Assembly (NCBI GenBank): GCA_002773185.1
Contig: PFBU01000011.1
Location: 2,673-9,333 of the forward strand
Source: Candidatus Magasanikbacteria bacterium CG10_big_fil_rev_8_21_14_0_10_36_16
GTDB taxonomy: Bacteria > Patescibacteriota > Patescibacteriia > Magasanikbacterales > UBA922
Direction: 5' to 3'
Length of the DNA stretch: 6,661 nucleotides
Below, in pieces: positions 1-5,562 of the stretch. Every line of letters begins with the position of its first letter. Position 1 is the stretch's first letter. The translations under genes and the position numbers were made by a program. Below the pieces are notes generated by a model that saw nothing but the letters and a program-made list of their open reading frames with translations, searched no databases and was not told the origin of the DNA.

Positions 1-788
1 TCAGGAACATTGGCAATAGAATTATGGATTGGAGACAAATATTGATCTAGCTGACGCATAGCCAAAGCAGCAGAAGGACAGACAATAACAGACACACCCA
101 AACCAACCATTTTTTTGTAAATTTCTTGTCGGTATTTTTTATCTTGAGCGGAAATTGAAAGAGCATGAACCAGAACCACACGCCCTTCATAATGATATTT
201 TTCTACATATTTAAAAACTTTTTCAGTGTCCTTTTCAAATGGATTATTCTCTTGATCAATATGAATGTGGATTGGTTTGTTTAGATTACTAGCAATGGCA
301 AACAAATTATCAAGACTTTCTTCATCATTTGGTCTATCTTTGGAAGGTAATCCACCAGCGATATCTGCTTTGGCAGTAATTGCTTCATACAAATCTCTTG
401 CCTCCCTATTTACAAGTCCGCCAAGTGGTTGAGTAGCTATCAAAAATTTTATTTTATCTTTATACTTTTCTTTCATGTTGTTGACGGCATCAATTGCTCT
501 ATGTCCTACAGCTTCGTAAGCATCCACAAAACTACAAACTTGTGAAACTCCTTGTTCCAACATTATCTCAAGTGCTGTAGCAATTCTATCTTCAATCTCC
601 TGCTGACTGGAATTCCTTTTGATATTATCACTCATATTCCACTTGAGCTCCATATCTACCATAGATTGGTTCAAACTTTCTTTGTTTATATAAAAAGCCT
701 TATCAAAATGATTATGACAATTTACAAAACCACCTTTATTTTTTATTTCTTCCAACATTTGTTTTTTTAGATTCCATTTGTCATCCAT
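1..788 (-). CDS. Cytosine-deaminase-like amidohydrolase, 3' end cut by left window edge
   Basis: The reading frame starts at ATG 788 and stays open to base 1, giving 262 visible residues; the C-terminus lies outside the window. It resembles the metal-dependent amidohydrolase (TIM-barrel) superfamily, cytosine deaminase branch. Landmarks are HNHFDKAF at residues 25-32 (first metal motif), ATQPLGGL at 118-125 (Q120 matches the substrate-binding Gln of E. coli CodA), HIHIDQ at 174-179 (H176 matches the third metal His), VLVHALS at 205-211 (H208 matches the later active-site His) and CPSAALAMRQ at 237-246. The metal-binding Asp expected further on is off-window. Where CodA has its proton-shuttling Glu (H-C-D-E), this protein has H-I-D-Q, so the substrate may not be cytosine. 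No Shine-Dalgarno sequence precedes the start, and an intrinsic terminator ends only about 15 nt upstream. Its place next to purB suggests nucleobase salvage, which is inference. The family is fairly sure; the exact reaction is not. Confidence 0.8.
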   Translation of the reverse strand, partial: MDDKWNLKKQMLEEIKNKGGFVNCHNHFDKAFYINKESLNQSMVDMELKWNMSDNIKRNSSQQEIEDRIATALEIMLEQGVSQVCSFVDAYEAVGHRAIDAVNNMKEKYKDKIKFLIATQPLGGLVNREARDLYEAITAKADIAGGLPSKDRPNDEESLDNLFAIASNLNKPIHIHIDQENNPFEKDTEKVFKYVEKYHYEGRVVLVHALSISAQDKKYRQEIYKKMVGLGVSVIVCPSAALAMRQLDQYLSPIHNSIANVP

Positions 789-802
789 AAATTTGTAAGT
801 TA

Positions 803-834
803 AAAATAAAAAACCGTTACTTGGTAGTAACGGT
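803..834 (-). terminator. Intrinsic terminator just upstream of the amidohydrolase
   Basis: On the minus strand an 8-bp perfect stem (ACCGTTAC, 834-827, with GTAACGGT, 820-813) closes a 6-nt loop. It is followed directly by a T-rich tract, TTTTTATTTTT. It lies 135 nt past the purB stop, so it can end the purB transcript. It also sits between the promoter at 946-973 and the amidohydrolase start at 788, so it could act as an attenuator for that gene. No clear promoter fits in the 15 nt between the T-run and the start codon. Confidence 0.8.
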
Positions 835-930
835 ATAAATAGATAATAAATTTGGTAAAAAAGAAAACTCAGGTTGTACTTTTTGCAAAGTACTTTTTGA
901 TAGCAGTATTTTTCTCTTTTTTATTGGCAT
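817..930 (-). CDS. Possible 37-aa leader peptide or small protein
   Basis: An ORF of 37 codons starts at ATG 930, about 9 nt after the predicted transcription start. It ends with TAA at 819-817, inside the terminator stem. The peptide begins MPIKKRKILL and ends SIYTVTTK; it is basic and has no motif I recognise. There is no Shine-Dalgarno sequence, so translation would have to be nearly leaderless. A second open stretch in another frame of the same leader reads ANKKEKNTAIKKYFAKSTT before TGA, but it has no ATG. No run of one regulatory codon is visible, unlike classical amino-acid attenuators. It is plausible as a leader peptide, but a chance ORF in an untranslated leader is equally possible. 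Confidence 0.28.
   Translation of the reverse strand: MPIKKRKILLSKSTLQKVQPEFSFLPNLLSIYTVTTK
876..893 (-). other. Hairpin with GCAA tetraloop in the amidohydrolase leader
   Basis: On the minus strand GTACTTT (893-887) and AAAGTAC (882-876) form a perfect 7-bp stem closed by GCAA, a GNRA-type tetraloop. It lies between the promoter at 946-973 and the terminator at 803-834. No T-run follows, so it is not a terminator itself. It could be a structured part of a regulatory leader RNA. Confidence 0.5.
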
Positions 931-945
931 AAATTGGTTTTTATT

Positions 946-973
946 ATTATAACATAGATTGAAAAAAGTTAAA
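946..973 (-). promoter_or_regulatory. Candidate sigma70-type promoter overlapping the purB stop codon
   Basis: The minus strand has an extended -10 element, TGTTATAAT (954-946), with a perfect TATAAT core. A weak -35, TTTAAC (973-968), lies 16 nt further upstream and overlaps the end of purB. Transcription would start near 939. The output is a leader of about 150 nt with a hairpin, a short ORF and a terminator, leading to the amidohydrolase. In such AT-rich DNA a -10 match alone is weak evidence, but the TG extension helps. Confidence 0.5.
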
Positions 974-2306
974 AGATAAGACCTGTATAACTCTCTGGCG
1001 TCAACATCTGCAACTTCACTTTGTCTACCAAAGGCAAATCCAAAGTCTCTACAAACTCCAAAAAATCTTGCCTAGTCAAATGCTTACCACGGCTAAGATT
1101 CTTTATTTTTTCATAGGCATCTCTGTTGCCATTTTTTCGTAAAATTGTTTGTAAAGCTTCGGTTACTACTTCAAAATTATTATCCAATTCACTTTTTATT
1201 TTTTCAATATTGGGAATTACTTTATTCAAGCCCTTAACAATATTCTTAGCGACTAATAAAGCGTGTGCCAAAGCCACACCTTGATTACGGATAATAGTAC
1301 TACCACTCAAATCTCTTTGCATCCGAGATTGTGGTAGTTTGTCAATCAAACAATTAAACAAACTATTGGCAATACTGACGTTTCCCTCGGCGTTTTCAAA
1401 ATTTATCGGATTTATTTTGTGTGGCATAGTACTTGAACCGACTTCGTTTTCTTGTACTACTTGAGAAAAAATTCCGCGACTAATATAAAGCCACATATCT
1501 TTGGCCAAGTCTGACAAAATAATATTGATGTGACTAACTATCATAAAACTCTCTACCAAAGAATCGTAGCTATTTACTTGGGTAGAAAGTAACAACGGTT
1601 CTAAACCCAAAAAATTTACGAAATCTGTGCTAAACTTTTTCCAATCAACTTCCGGGACAGCAAAATGATGAGCAGCAAAATTGCCAACTGCCCCATTTAA
1701 TTTGCCAGCAAAACTATGCGATTCTAATTTCTTGATTTGTCTTTCTAATCTATTTACATAAACCAATAATTCTTTGCCCAAAGTTGTTGGGGTGGCTGGC
1801 TGACCATGCGTCATAGAAAGCATTGCTAAATTTTTGTATTGATTGGCTTGCAACAATAATATTTCTACAACTTTTTTTATTTGTGGCAAATATACTTTTT
1901 GCAAAGCATGTTTGAAGCTAAGTGTATAAGCGAGATTATTGATATCTTCAGAAGTCAAAGCAAAATGAATAAAAGATATAAATTCTTCAAAACCAAGCTC
2001 AACAAATTTGGTTTGTAAAAAATATTCCACAGCTTTGACATCGTGTTTAGTCACGTCTTCAATGGTTTTTATTTGTTCAGCGTCATCGAGATTAAAACTT
2101 TGATAAATATTCCGCAAAGTTTTCTTTTCTTCTTTGGAAAAATTTTTTACTTGTACAAAGTTTTTTTCTTTAGCCAAAGCTATTAGGTACTCAATCTCAA
2201 GCATCACACGATAACGAATCAAAGCACTCTCAGAAAAAAATTTACTAAATTCCTCTGTATCTTTTTGGTAACGACCATCAATTGGGGAAATGTTTTCCAG
2301 GTTCAT
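969..2306 (-). CDS. purB: Adenylosuccinate lyase
   Basis: This cytosolic lyase of the fumarase/aspartase superfamily cleaves adenylosuccinate to AMP and fumarate, and in complete de novo pathways also SAICAR to AICAR. It has 445 residues, close to the E. coli-type enzyme, and starts in the E. coli-like way with ISPIDGRY (6-13). Visible landmarks are TIEDVTKHDVKAVEYF (81-96), HFALTSEDINN (114-124), MTHGQPATPTTLGKE (165-179, with H167 as the likely catalytic acid) and the family signature GSSTMPHKINP (290-300, with the catalytic serine at 291/292), followed by FENAEGN. All key motifs are intact. The start at ATG 2306 fits the family N-terminus, but no Shine-Dalgarno sequence precedes it. It works directly after PurA, which is encoded 178 nt upstream in the same orientation. 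Since no de novo genes are visible, I infer its main role is AMP formation from IMP. Confidence 0.96.
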   Translation of the reverse strand: MNLENISPIDGRYQKDTEEFSKFFSESALIRYRVMLEIEYLIALAKEKNFVQVKNFSKEEKKTLRNIYQSFNLDDAEQIKTIEDVTKHDVKAVEYFLQTKFVELGFEEFISFIHFALTSEDINNLAYTLSFKHALQKVYLPQIKKVVEILLLQANQYKNLAMLSMTHGQPATPTTLGKELLVYVNRLERQIKKLESHSFAGKLNGAVGNFAAHHFAVPEVDWKKFSTDFVNFLGLEPLLLSTQVNSYDSLVESFMIVSHINIILSDLAKDMWLYISRGIFSQVVQENEVGSSTMPHKINPINFENAEGNVSIANSLFNCLIDKLPQSRMQRDLSGSTIIRNQGVALAHALLVAKNIVKGLNKVIPNIEKIKSELDNNFEVVTEALQTILRKNGNRDAYEKIKNLSRGKHLTRQDFLEFVETLDLPLVDKVKLQMLTPESYTGLIF

Positions 2307-2358
2307 AATTTATGACTAAAAAATTAGTTACAATTAGATGCTTATACTTGGGGCTCAC

Positions 2359-2443
2359 AAAAAAATTGTTCCATTGCCCTATTGTCCTATTGTCGTTTTC
2401 TAAATCAGCAGGTCAATAAGACAATAGGACAATAGGACAATTT
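2359..2443 (-). repeat. Long hairpin of 8-nt repeats with T-run, terminator-like, between purA and purB
   Basis: The arms 2443-2412 and 2363-2394 are built from imperfect copies of an 8-nt unit (ATTGTCCT). One register gives a perfect 17-bp stem (2378-2394 with 2420-2436), which grows to 22 pairs in minus-strand RNA with one G-U pair. A second register, shifted by one unit, pairs about 30 positions with two bulges. Two substitutions between the arms are U-G wobbles in minus-strand RNA but C-A mismatches in plus-strand RNA, which favours a role in the minus transcript. Seven T's (2365-2359) follow on the minus strand, as in an intrinsic terminator. It may end or reduce the guaB-purA transcript, or be a dispersed palindromic element. 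Confidence 0.6.
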
Positions 2444-2445
2444 GC

Positions 2446-2474
2446 ATTATAATAATTTTCTTTGATTCCTAAAA
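2446..2474 (-). promoter_or_regulatory. Weak candidate promoter before the 8-nt-repeat hairpin
   Basis: A perfect TATAAT lies on the minus strand at 2451-2446, downstream of the purA stop. The matching -35 region (TTTTAG, 2474-2469, spacing 17) is poor. If real, the transcript would start near 2439, inside the 5' arm of the hairpin, and lead to purB. The AT content makes a chance match likely. Confidence 0.22.
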
Positions 2475-2484
2475 ATGTAAGCTA

Positions 2485-3780
2485 TCAAATAAAAATCGTT
2501 TCCTCTCTATCTGGTCCAAAAGAGACAATAGAAACTTTGCAATCAACTTGTTCTTCAAGAAATTGCAAATACTTTTGCATAGTTTCTGGCAAACTTGAAA
2601 AACCTTCGGTCTTAATTTTTTCTTTGTCTTCTGGAGTAAGATCTGACCAACCCGGAAAACTAGTATAAACTGCTTTGGCTTTGCGTACAGCGTCAAGACT
2701 AGCTGGCATTTCGGTCACCATCTTGCCATCAATACTATAGGCTACACAGACTTTTATTTCTTCCAGTCCTGCTAAAACATCTAGCTTAGTGACTGCCATT
2801 TCTGTCAGACCACTAGTACGCACAGCTTGTCTGATTTGTACTAAATCCAACCAACCAATACGGCGTGGACGTCCAGTAGTCGTGCCATATTCAAAACCTT
2901 TTTCGCGAATAAAGTCTCCAGTTTCATCCAACAATTCTGTGGTGAAAGGACTGTTACCTACACGACTAACATAAGCTTTGACAATACCAATTATTCTTTT
3001 TTCACAATTTAATCCCACACCAGCACCAACTTCACAATAACCAGCCACATTGTTGGAACTCGTGGTGTGAGGATACATCCCGTGGTCTGGATCTAGTGAC
3101 ATACCCTGAGCACCTTCAAACAAAATCTTTTGTCCAAATTTGTAAGCCATAGCTAATTCTAGTTCGGTATCATAGACAAACTCTTTTAATTTCTGACCGT
3201 AAGCCAAATATTCTTCATAAATGTCTTCAAGAGGAGTTGAAAATTCAAAATCAAAAACTTTTTGTAAAATATCTACATTAAACTTATAGGCTTTGTCCAA
3301 TTTTTCTTTGAGAATTTCTGGCTCAAGTAAGTCCCCAATGCGAATACCATGGCGATAAGCCTTGTCTGCGTAAACTGGTGCAATTCCACGTTTAGTACTG
3401 CCAGCACCCAGACTTCCCTGGTGACCAGAAAGGGCTTCGTCCATAGCAATATGATAGGGCATAATGACATGAGCGCGCTGACTAACAAGTAATTTTGGTT
3501 TTGGATTGTCAATTGTAAAATTTGCTAATTCCTCAAGTAATACTTTTGGATCTACCACTACACCATTACCAACAATAGAAGTAACATGTGGAGAAACTAC
3601 ACCAGAAGGAAGCAAATGTAATTTGTAAACTTTGTCACCAACTACGACAGTATGTCCCGCATTGTTACCACCATGAAAACGTACCACGTAATTCATTTCT
3701 TGCGCCAAAAAATCTGTTAATTTTCCTTTTCCCTCATCCCCCCATTGTGCCCCGACTATCACGGTAATTTGTTTATTCAT
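2485..3780 (-). CDS. purA: Adenylosuccinate synthetase
   Basis: PurA joins IMP and aspartate with GTP to form adenylosuccinate, the committed step to AMP, in the cytosol. The 431 residues match the usual bacterial length. The signature GAQWGDEGKGK (10-20) gives the catalytic base D14. HGGNNAGHTV (36-45) contains H42, matching the transition-state His. Also present are GSTKRGIAP (127-135), FEGAQGMSLDPDHGMYPHTTSS (221-242 region), TTTGRPRRIGW (300-310, IMP and GTP loops), TKLDVL (331-336, guanine recognition) and GPDREETI near the C-terminus (422-429). No key residue is missing. ATG 3780 is the natural start, with only six residues before the conserved IVGAQWGDEG; no Shine-Dalgarno sequence is seen. 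It ends in two adjacent in-frame stops, TGA TAG. guaB lies 75 nt upstream and purB 178 nt downstream, and GuaB competes with PurA for IMP. Confidence 0.97.
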   Translation of the reverse strand: MNKQITVIVGAQWGDEGKGKLTDFLAQEMNYVVRFHGGNNAGHTVVVGDKVYKLHLLPSGVVSPHVTSIVGNGVVVDPKVLLEELANFTIDNPKPKLLVSQRAHVIMPYHIAMDEALSGHQGSLGAGSTKRGIAPVYADKAYRHGIRIGDLLEPEILKEKLDKAYKFNVDILQKVFDFEFSTPLEDIYEEYLAYGQKLKEFVYDTELELAMAYKFGQKILFEGAQGMSLDPDHGMYPHTTSSNNVAGYCEVGAGVGLNCEKRIIGIVKAYVSRVGNSPFTTELLDETGDFIREKGFEYGTTTGRPRRIGWLDLVQIRQAVRTSGLTEMAVTKLDVLAGLEEIKVCVAYSIDGKMVTEMPASLDAVRKAKAVYTSFPGWSDLTPEDKEKIKTEGFSSLPETMQKYLQFLEEQVDCKVSIVSFGPDREETIFI

Positions 3781-3816
3781 ATTATTTTGTTATTGCATTA
3801 AATTATGAAAAAAAAT

Positions 3817-3858
3817 TCTGTGTTTATCTGCGTAAAAATCTGTGTTAATCCGCGTTTA
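3817..3858 (-). repeat. Four-unit short tandem repeat between guaB and purA
   Basis: Four imperfect units lie head to tail, written on the plus strand: TCTGTGTTTA (3817-3826), TCTGCGTAAAAA (3827-3838), TCTGTGTTAA (3839-3848) and TCCGCGTTTA (3849-3858). The last unit contains the guaB stop codon. The consensus is close to TCTGYGTTAA with a 10-12 nt period. It resembles the repeats on the other side of guaB (5302-5340 and 5424-5473). Its function is unknown; a dispersed degenerate repeat family is the best description. Confidence 0.65.
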
Positions 3859-5289
3859 GGTTATAGCTGTCACATCATGCACACCACTTTCTTGTAAACC
3901 AGCATTGCTAATGCGGACAAACTCAACATTTTGTTGTAATTCTGCAATTGTATGTGAATTGGTGTAACTCATACCAGACTTAAGTCCACCAACCATTTGA
4001 TGAATGATACTTCCTACATCTCCTTTGAATGGAACGATAGACTCCACACCTTCTGGAACAACATCACTCATGCTTTTCTTTTTTTCTTGACTGATTTTTC
4101 TCCTATCATTGGCTTGAGTGAAGCTGGCGCTACCACGTGAAATTTTGTATTTTTTGTCCCCTTTGTTCATCACCACTCCAGGACTTTCTTCTGTGCCAGC
4201 CAGCATACTACCAAGCATTACACTATCAGCTCCAGCACCAAGAGCTTTGACCATGTCTCCTGATTTTTTAATTCCACCATCAGCAATCACAGGCACACCA
4301 TATTTCTTGGCAACATTGACTGCCTCCATGACAGCTGTCAACTGCGGCATACCACAACCAGTCACAATTCTAGTGATACAAATAGAACCCGGACCAACAC
4401 CGACTTTGACAGCGTCCACTCCTGCTTCACACAATTCTTGAGCAGCTCGAGCTGTCGCAATATTTCCTGCTATCAAATCCACGTCTGGCACCACCTCACG
4501 CAATTTGGCAATTGCATTGAACATCAAATCAGAATGTCCGTGAGCAATATCAATTACCAAAACATCCACCCCAGCTTTAACCAGTTCTTGAGCCCTTTCT
4601 AAATAGTCCCCGTGCACTCCCACACAAGCTCCGACAATCAGACGACCATCTTTATCACGATTGGACAAAGGATAATTTATAATATGTCTGATATCATCAC
4701 TAGTAATCAGCCCCACAATATGATTTTCTTCATCTACCAGTGGCAACTTTTCTACTTTGAATTCAGCAAAAATTTTCTTGGCTTCTTCAAAAGTTGTATA
4801 AGCATTACCCACAATTAATTTTTCTCGCGGTGTCATTATTTCTTCAACACGCTGATTCATGTTTGTGGCAAAAAGAAAATCGCGACGAGATAGTACTCCA
4901 CGCAATTTGTTGTCCCCATTAGCTACCAGTAACCCAGACACTCCAGTTTCAGCAGCAAATTCTTTGGCCTGCGCCACTGTGCTTGTCGGATCCACAGTAT
5001 AAGGATCGCTGACAATCAAATTTTGCGCTCGCTTCACACGTTTTACTTCTTCTACATTTTCTTCAATACTATTGAAACGGTGCAAAATGCCAATACCACC
5101 GAGTCTAGCCATGGCAATCGCCATCTCAGACCCAGTCACTGAATCCATATTGGCCGAGACAATAGGTACATTTAGGTTGACGTGTTTAGAAAGTCTGGTT
5201 TTGGTGGTTGCCTCATCGCGTGAGGAAAAACTAGAACGACGTGGAACTATCAAAACATCGTCGTAAGTAAGTGCTAGTGGGATATGCAT
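3856..5289 (-). CDS. guaB: IMP dehydrogenase with tandem CBS domains and an atypical flap
   Basis: The family oxidises IMP to XMP with NAD+, the first step to GMP. The 477 residues form a TIM barrel interrupted by two CBS domains (about 93-205, including the EEIMTPREKL region), which sense purine nucleotides in this family. Landmarks are LTYDDVLIVP (7-16), SANMDSVT (45-52), DIAHGHS (247-253), GVGPGSICITRIVTG (297-311, with nucleophile C304), IADGGIKKSGD (335-345) and VPEGVESIVPFKGDV (411-425). The mobile flap departs from the usual YRGMGS...DRYFQ: here it reads YKISRGSASF and NDRRKIS, so the Tyr of the Arg-Tyr dyad appears to be Arg. CBS domains and overall length argue for IMP dehydrogenase over GMP reductase, but activity should not be taken as proven. 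The start at ATG 5289 lacks a Shine-Dalgarno sequence. Short repeats lie on both sides of the gene. Confidence 0.92.
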   Translation of the reverse strand: MHIPLALTYDDVLIVPRRSSFSSRDEATTKTRLSKHVNLNVPIVSANMDSVTGSEMAIAMARLGGIGILHRFNSIEENVEEVKRVKRAQNLIVSDPYTVDPTSTVAQAKEFAAETGVSGLLVANGDNKLRGVLSRRDFLFATNMNQRVEEIMTPREKLIVGNAYTTFEEAKKIFAEFKVEKLPLVDEENHIVGLITSDDIRHIINYPLSNRDKDGRLIVGACVGVHGDYLERAQELVKAGVDVLVIDIAHGHSDLMFNAIAKLREVVPDVDLIAGNIATARAAQELCEAGVDAVKVGVGPGSICITRIVTGCGMPQLTAVMEAVNVAKKYGVPVIADGGIKKSGDMVKALGAGADSVMLGSMLAGTEESPGVVMNKGDKKYKISRGSASFTQANDRRKISQEKKKSMSDVVPEGVESIVPFKGDVGSIIHQMVGGLKSGMSYTNSHTIAELQQNVEFVRISNAGLQESGVHDVTAIT

Positions 5290-5301
5290 AAAAAATATTA
5301 A

Positions 5302-5340
5302 TTAACACTGATTACACGGATTATTAAGGAGTACACTGAT
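5302..5340 (-). repeat. Left arm of a guaB-upstream inverted repeat
   Basis: Read on the minus strand from 5340, the arm starts ATCAGTGTACTCC and ends AATCAGTGTTAA. It aligns over about 39 columns, with roughly nine differences and one indel, to the plus strand from 5424. The two arms thus form an imperfect inverted repeat separated by 83 nt. Sub-units of about 10-12 nt (ATCAGTGTAA-like) recur within it. It ends 13 nt before the guaB start codon, so it would lie in the guaB 5' UTR. Confidence 0.6.
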
Positions 5341-5405
5341 ATACTATGAAGTCATCAATAATAACCAAATAATACTTGTAACAAATGTGTTTTTATAAAA
5401 ATTAA

Positions 5406-5434
5406 ATTATAATTTATTTTTCAATCAGTGTAAT
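5406..5434 (-). promoter_or_regulatory. guaB: Candidate guaB promoter inside the palindromic repeat
   Basis: TATAAT lies on the minus strand at 5411-5406, with ATTACA (5434-5429, four of six matches to TTGACA) 17 nt upstream. The -35 falls inside the right repeat arm. The transcript would start near 5399 and carry a leader of about 110 nt. The AT-rich context lowers confidence, but this is the best match between the terminator and the guaB start. Confidence 0.38.
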
Positions 5435-5473
5435 CTTTTCTAAATCAATGCAATCAGTGTCTAATCAATGCAA
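5424..5473 (+). repeat. Right arm of the guaB-upstream inverted repeat
   Basis: The plus strand carries successive units ATCAGTGTAA (5424-5433), TCTTTTCTAA (5434-5443), ATCAATGCA (5444-5452), ATCAGTGTCTA (5453-5463) and ATCAATGCAA (5464-5473), a degenerate 9-11 nt period. Bases 5424-5463 pair imperfectly with the left arm at 5302-5340. The repeat ends at the T-tract of the terminator at 5472-5496. Confidence 0.6.
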
Positions 5474-5496
5474 AAAAACCACCAAATATGGTGGCT
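5472..5496 (-). terminator. Strong intrinsic terminator upstream of guaB
   Basis: On the minus strand CCACCA (5494-5489) pairs with TGGTGG (5484-5479) across a TATT loop. The stem extends outward by a G-U and an A-U pair, and seven T's (5478-5472) follow directly. It would end the transcript from the promoter at 5563-5591 after about 85 nt, and any read-through from the GNAT-like gene. It could also serve as an attenuator for guaB. Confidence 0.88.
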
Positions 5497-5502
5497 TGTA
5501 TG

Positions 5503-5553
5503 TTAAATAAGGGTCTCTCTAACTTCTTTTAATTTTGGAAAAAATAATCTCAT
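5503..5553 (-). CDS. Possible 16-aa leaderless peptide
   Basis: ATG 5553 opens a 16-codon frame, MRLFFPKLKEVRETLI, ending with TAA at 5505-5503, just 7 nt before the terminator stem. The predicted transcription start (about 5554-5557) is 1-4 nt from the ATG, so translation would be leaderless. No homology is recognised. Evidence for translation is only its position between a good promoter and a good terminator; the RNA may instead be non-coding. Confidence 0.28.
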   Translation of the reverse strand: MRLFFPKLKEVRETLI

Positions 5554-5562
5554 AGCTATTTT

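Noticed and set aside
552..770. Plus-strand ORF of 72 codons
   Set aside because: It lies antisense inside the amidohydrolase frame, which has clear active-site motifs; its own product is a low-complexity, Phe/Ile/Leu-rich shadow.
2315..2328. Small hairpin ACTAA-TTTT-TTAGT just before purB
   Set aside because: A 5-bp A/T-rich stem in AT-rich DNA is expected by chance and has no T-run or conservation evidence.
4118..4441. Plus-strand ORF of 107 codons
   Set aside because: It is antisense to the guaB catalytic loop and flap; the Pro/Ala/Thr-rich product is typical of a shadow of a conserved gene.
5302..5473. CRISPR-like array
   Set aside because: The units are 9-12 nt, degenerate and directly adjacent, without unique spacers of constant length.
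5472..5560. Purine-type riboswitch upstream of guaB
   Set aside because: The segment is short and lacks the conserved loop and junction sequences of known purine aptamers; only a terminator hairpin is clear.
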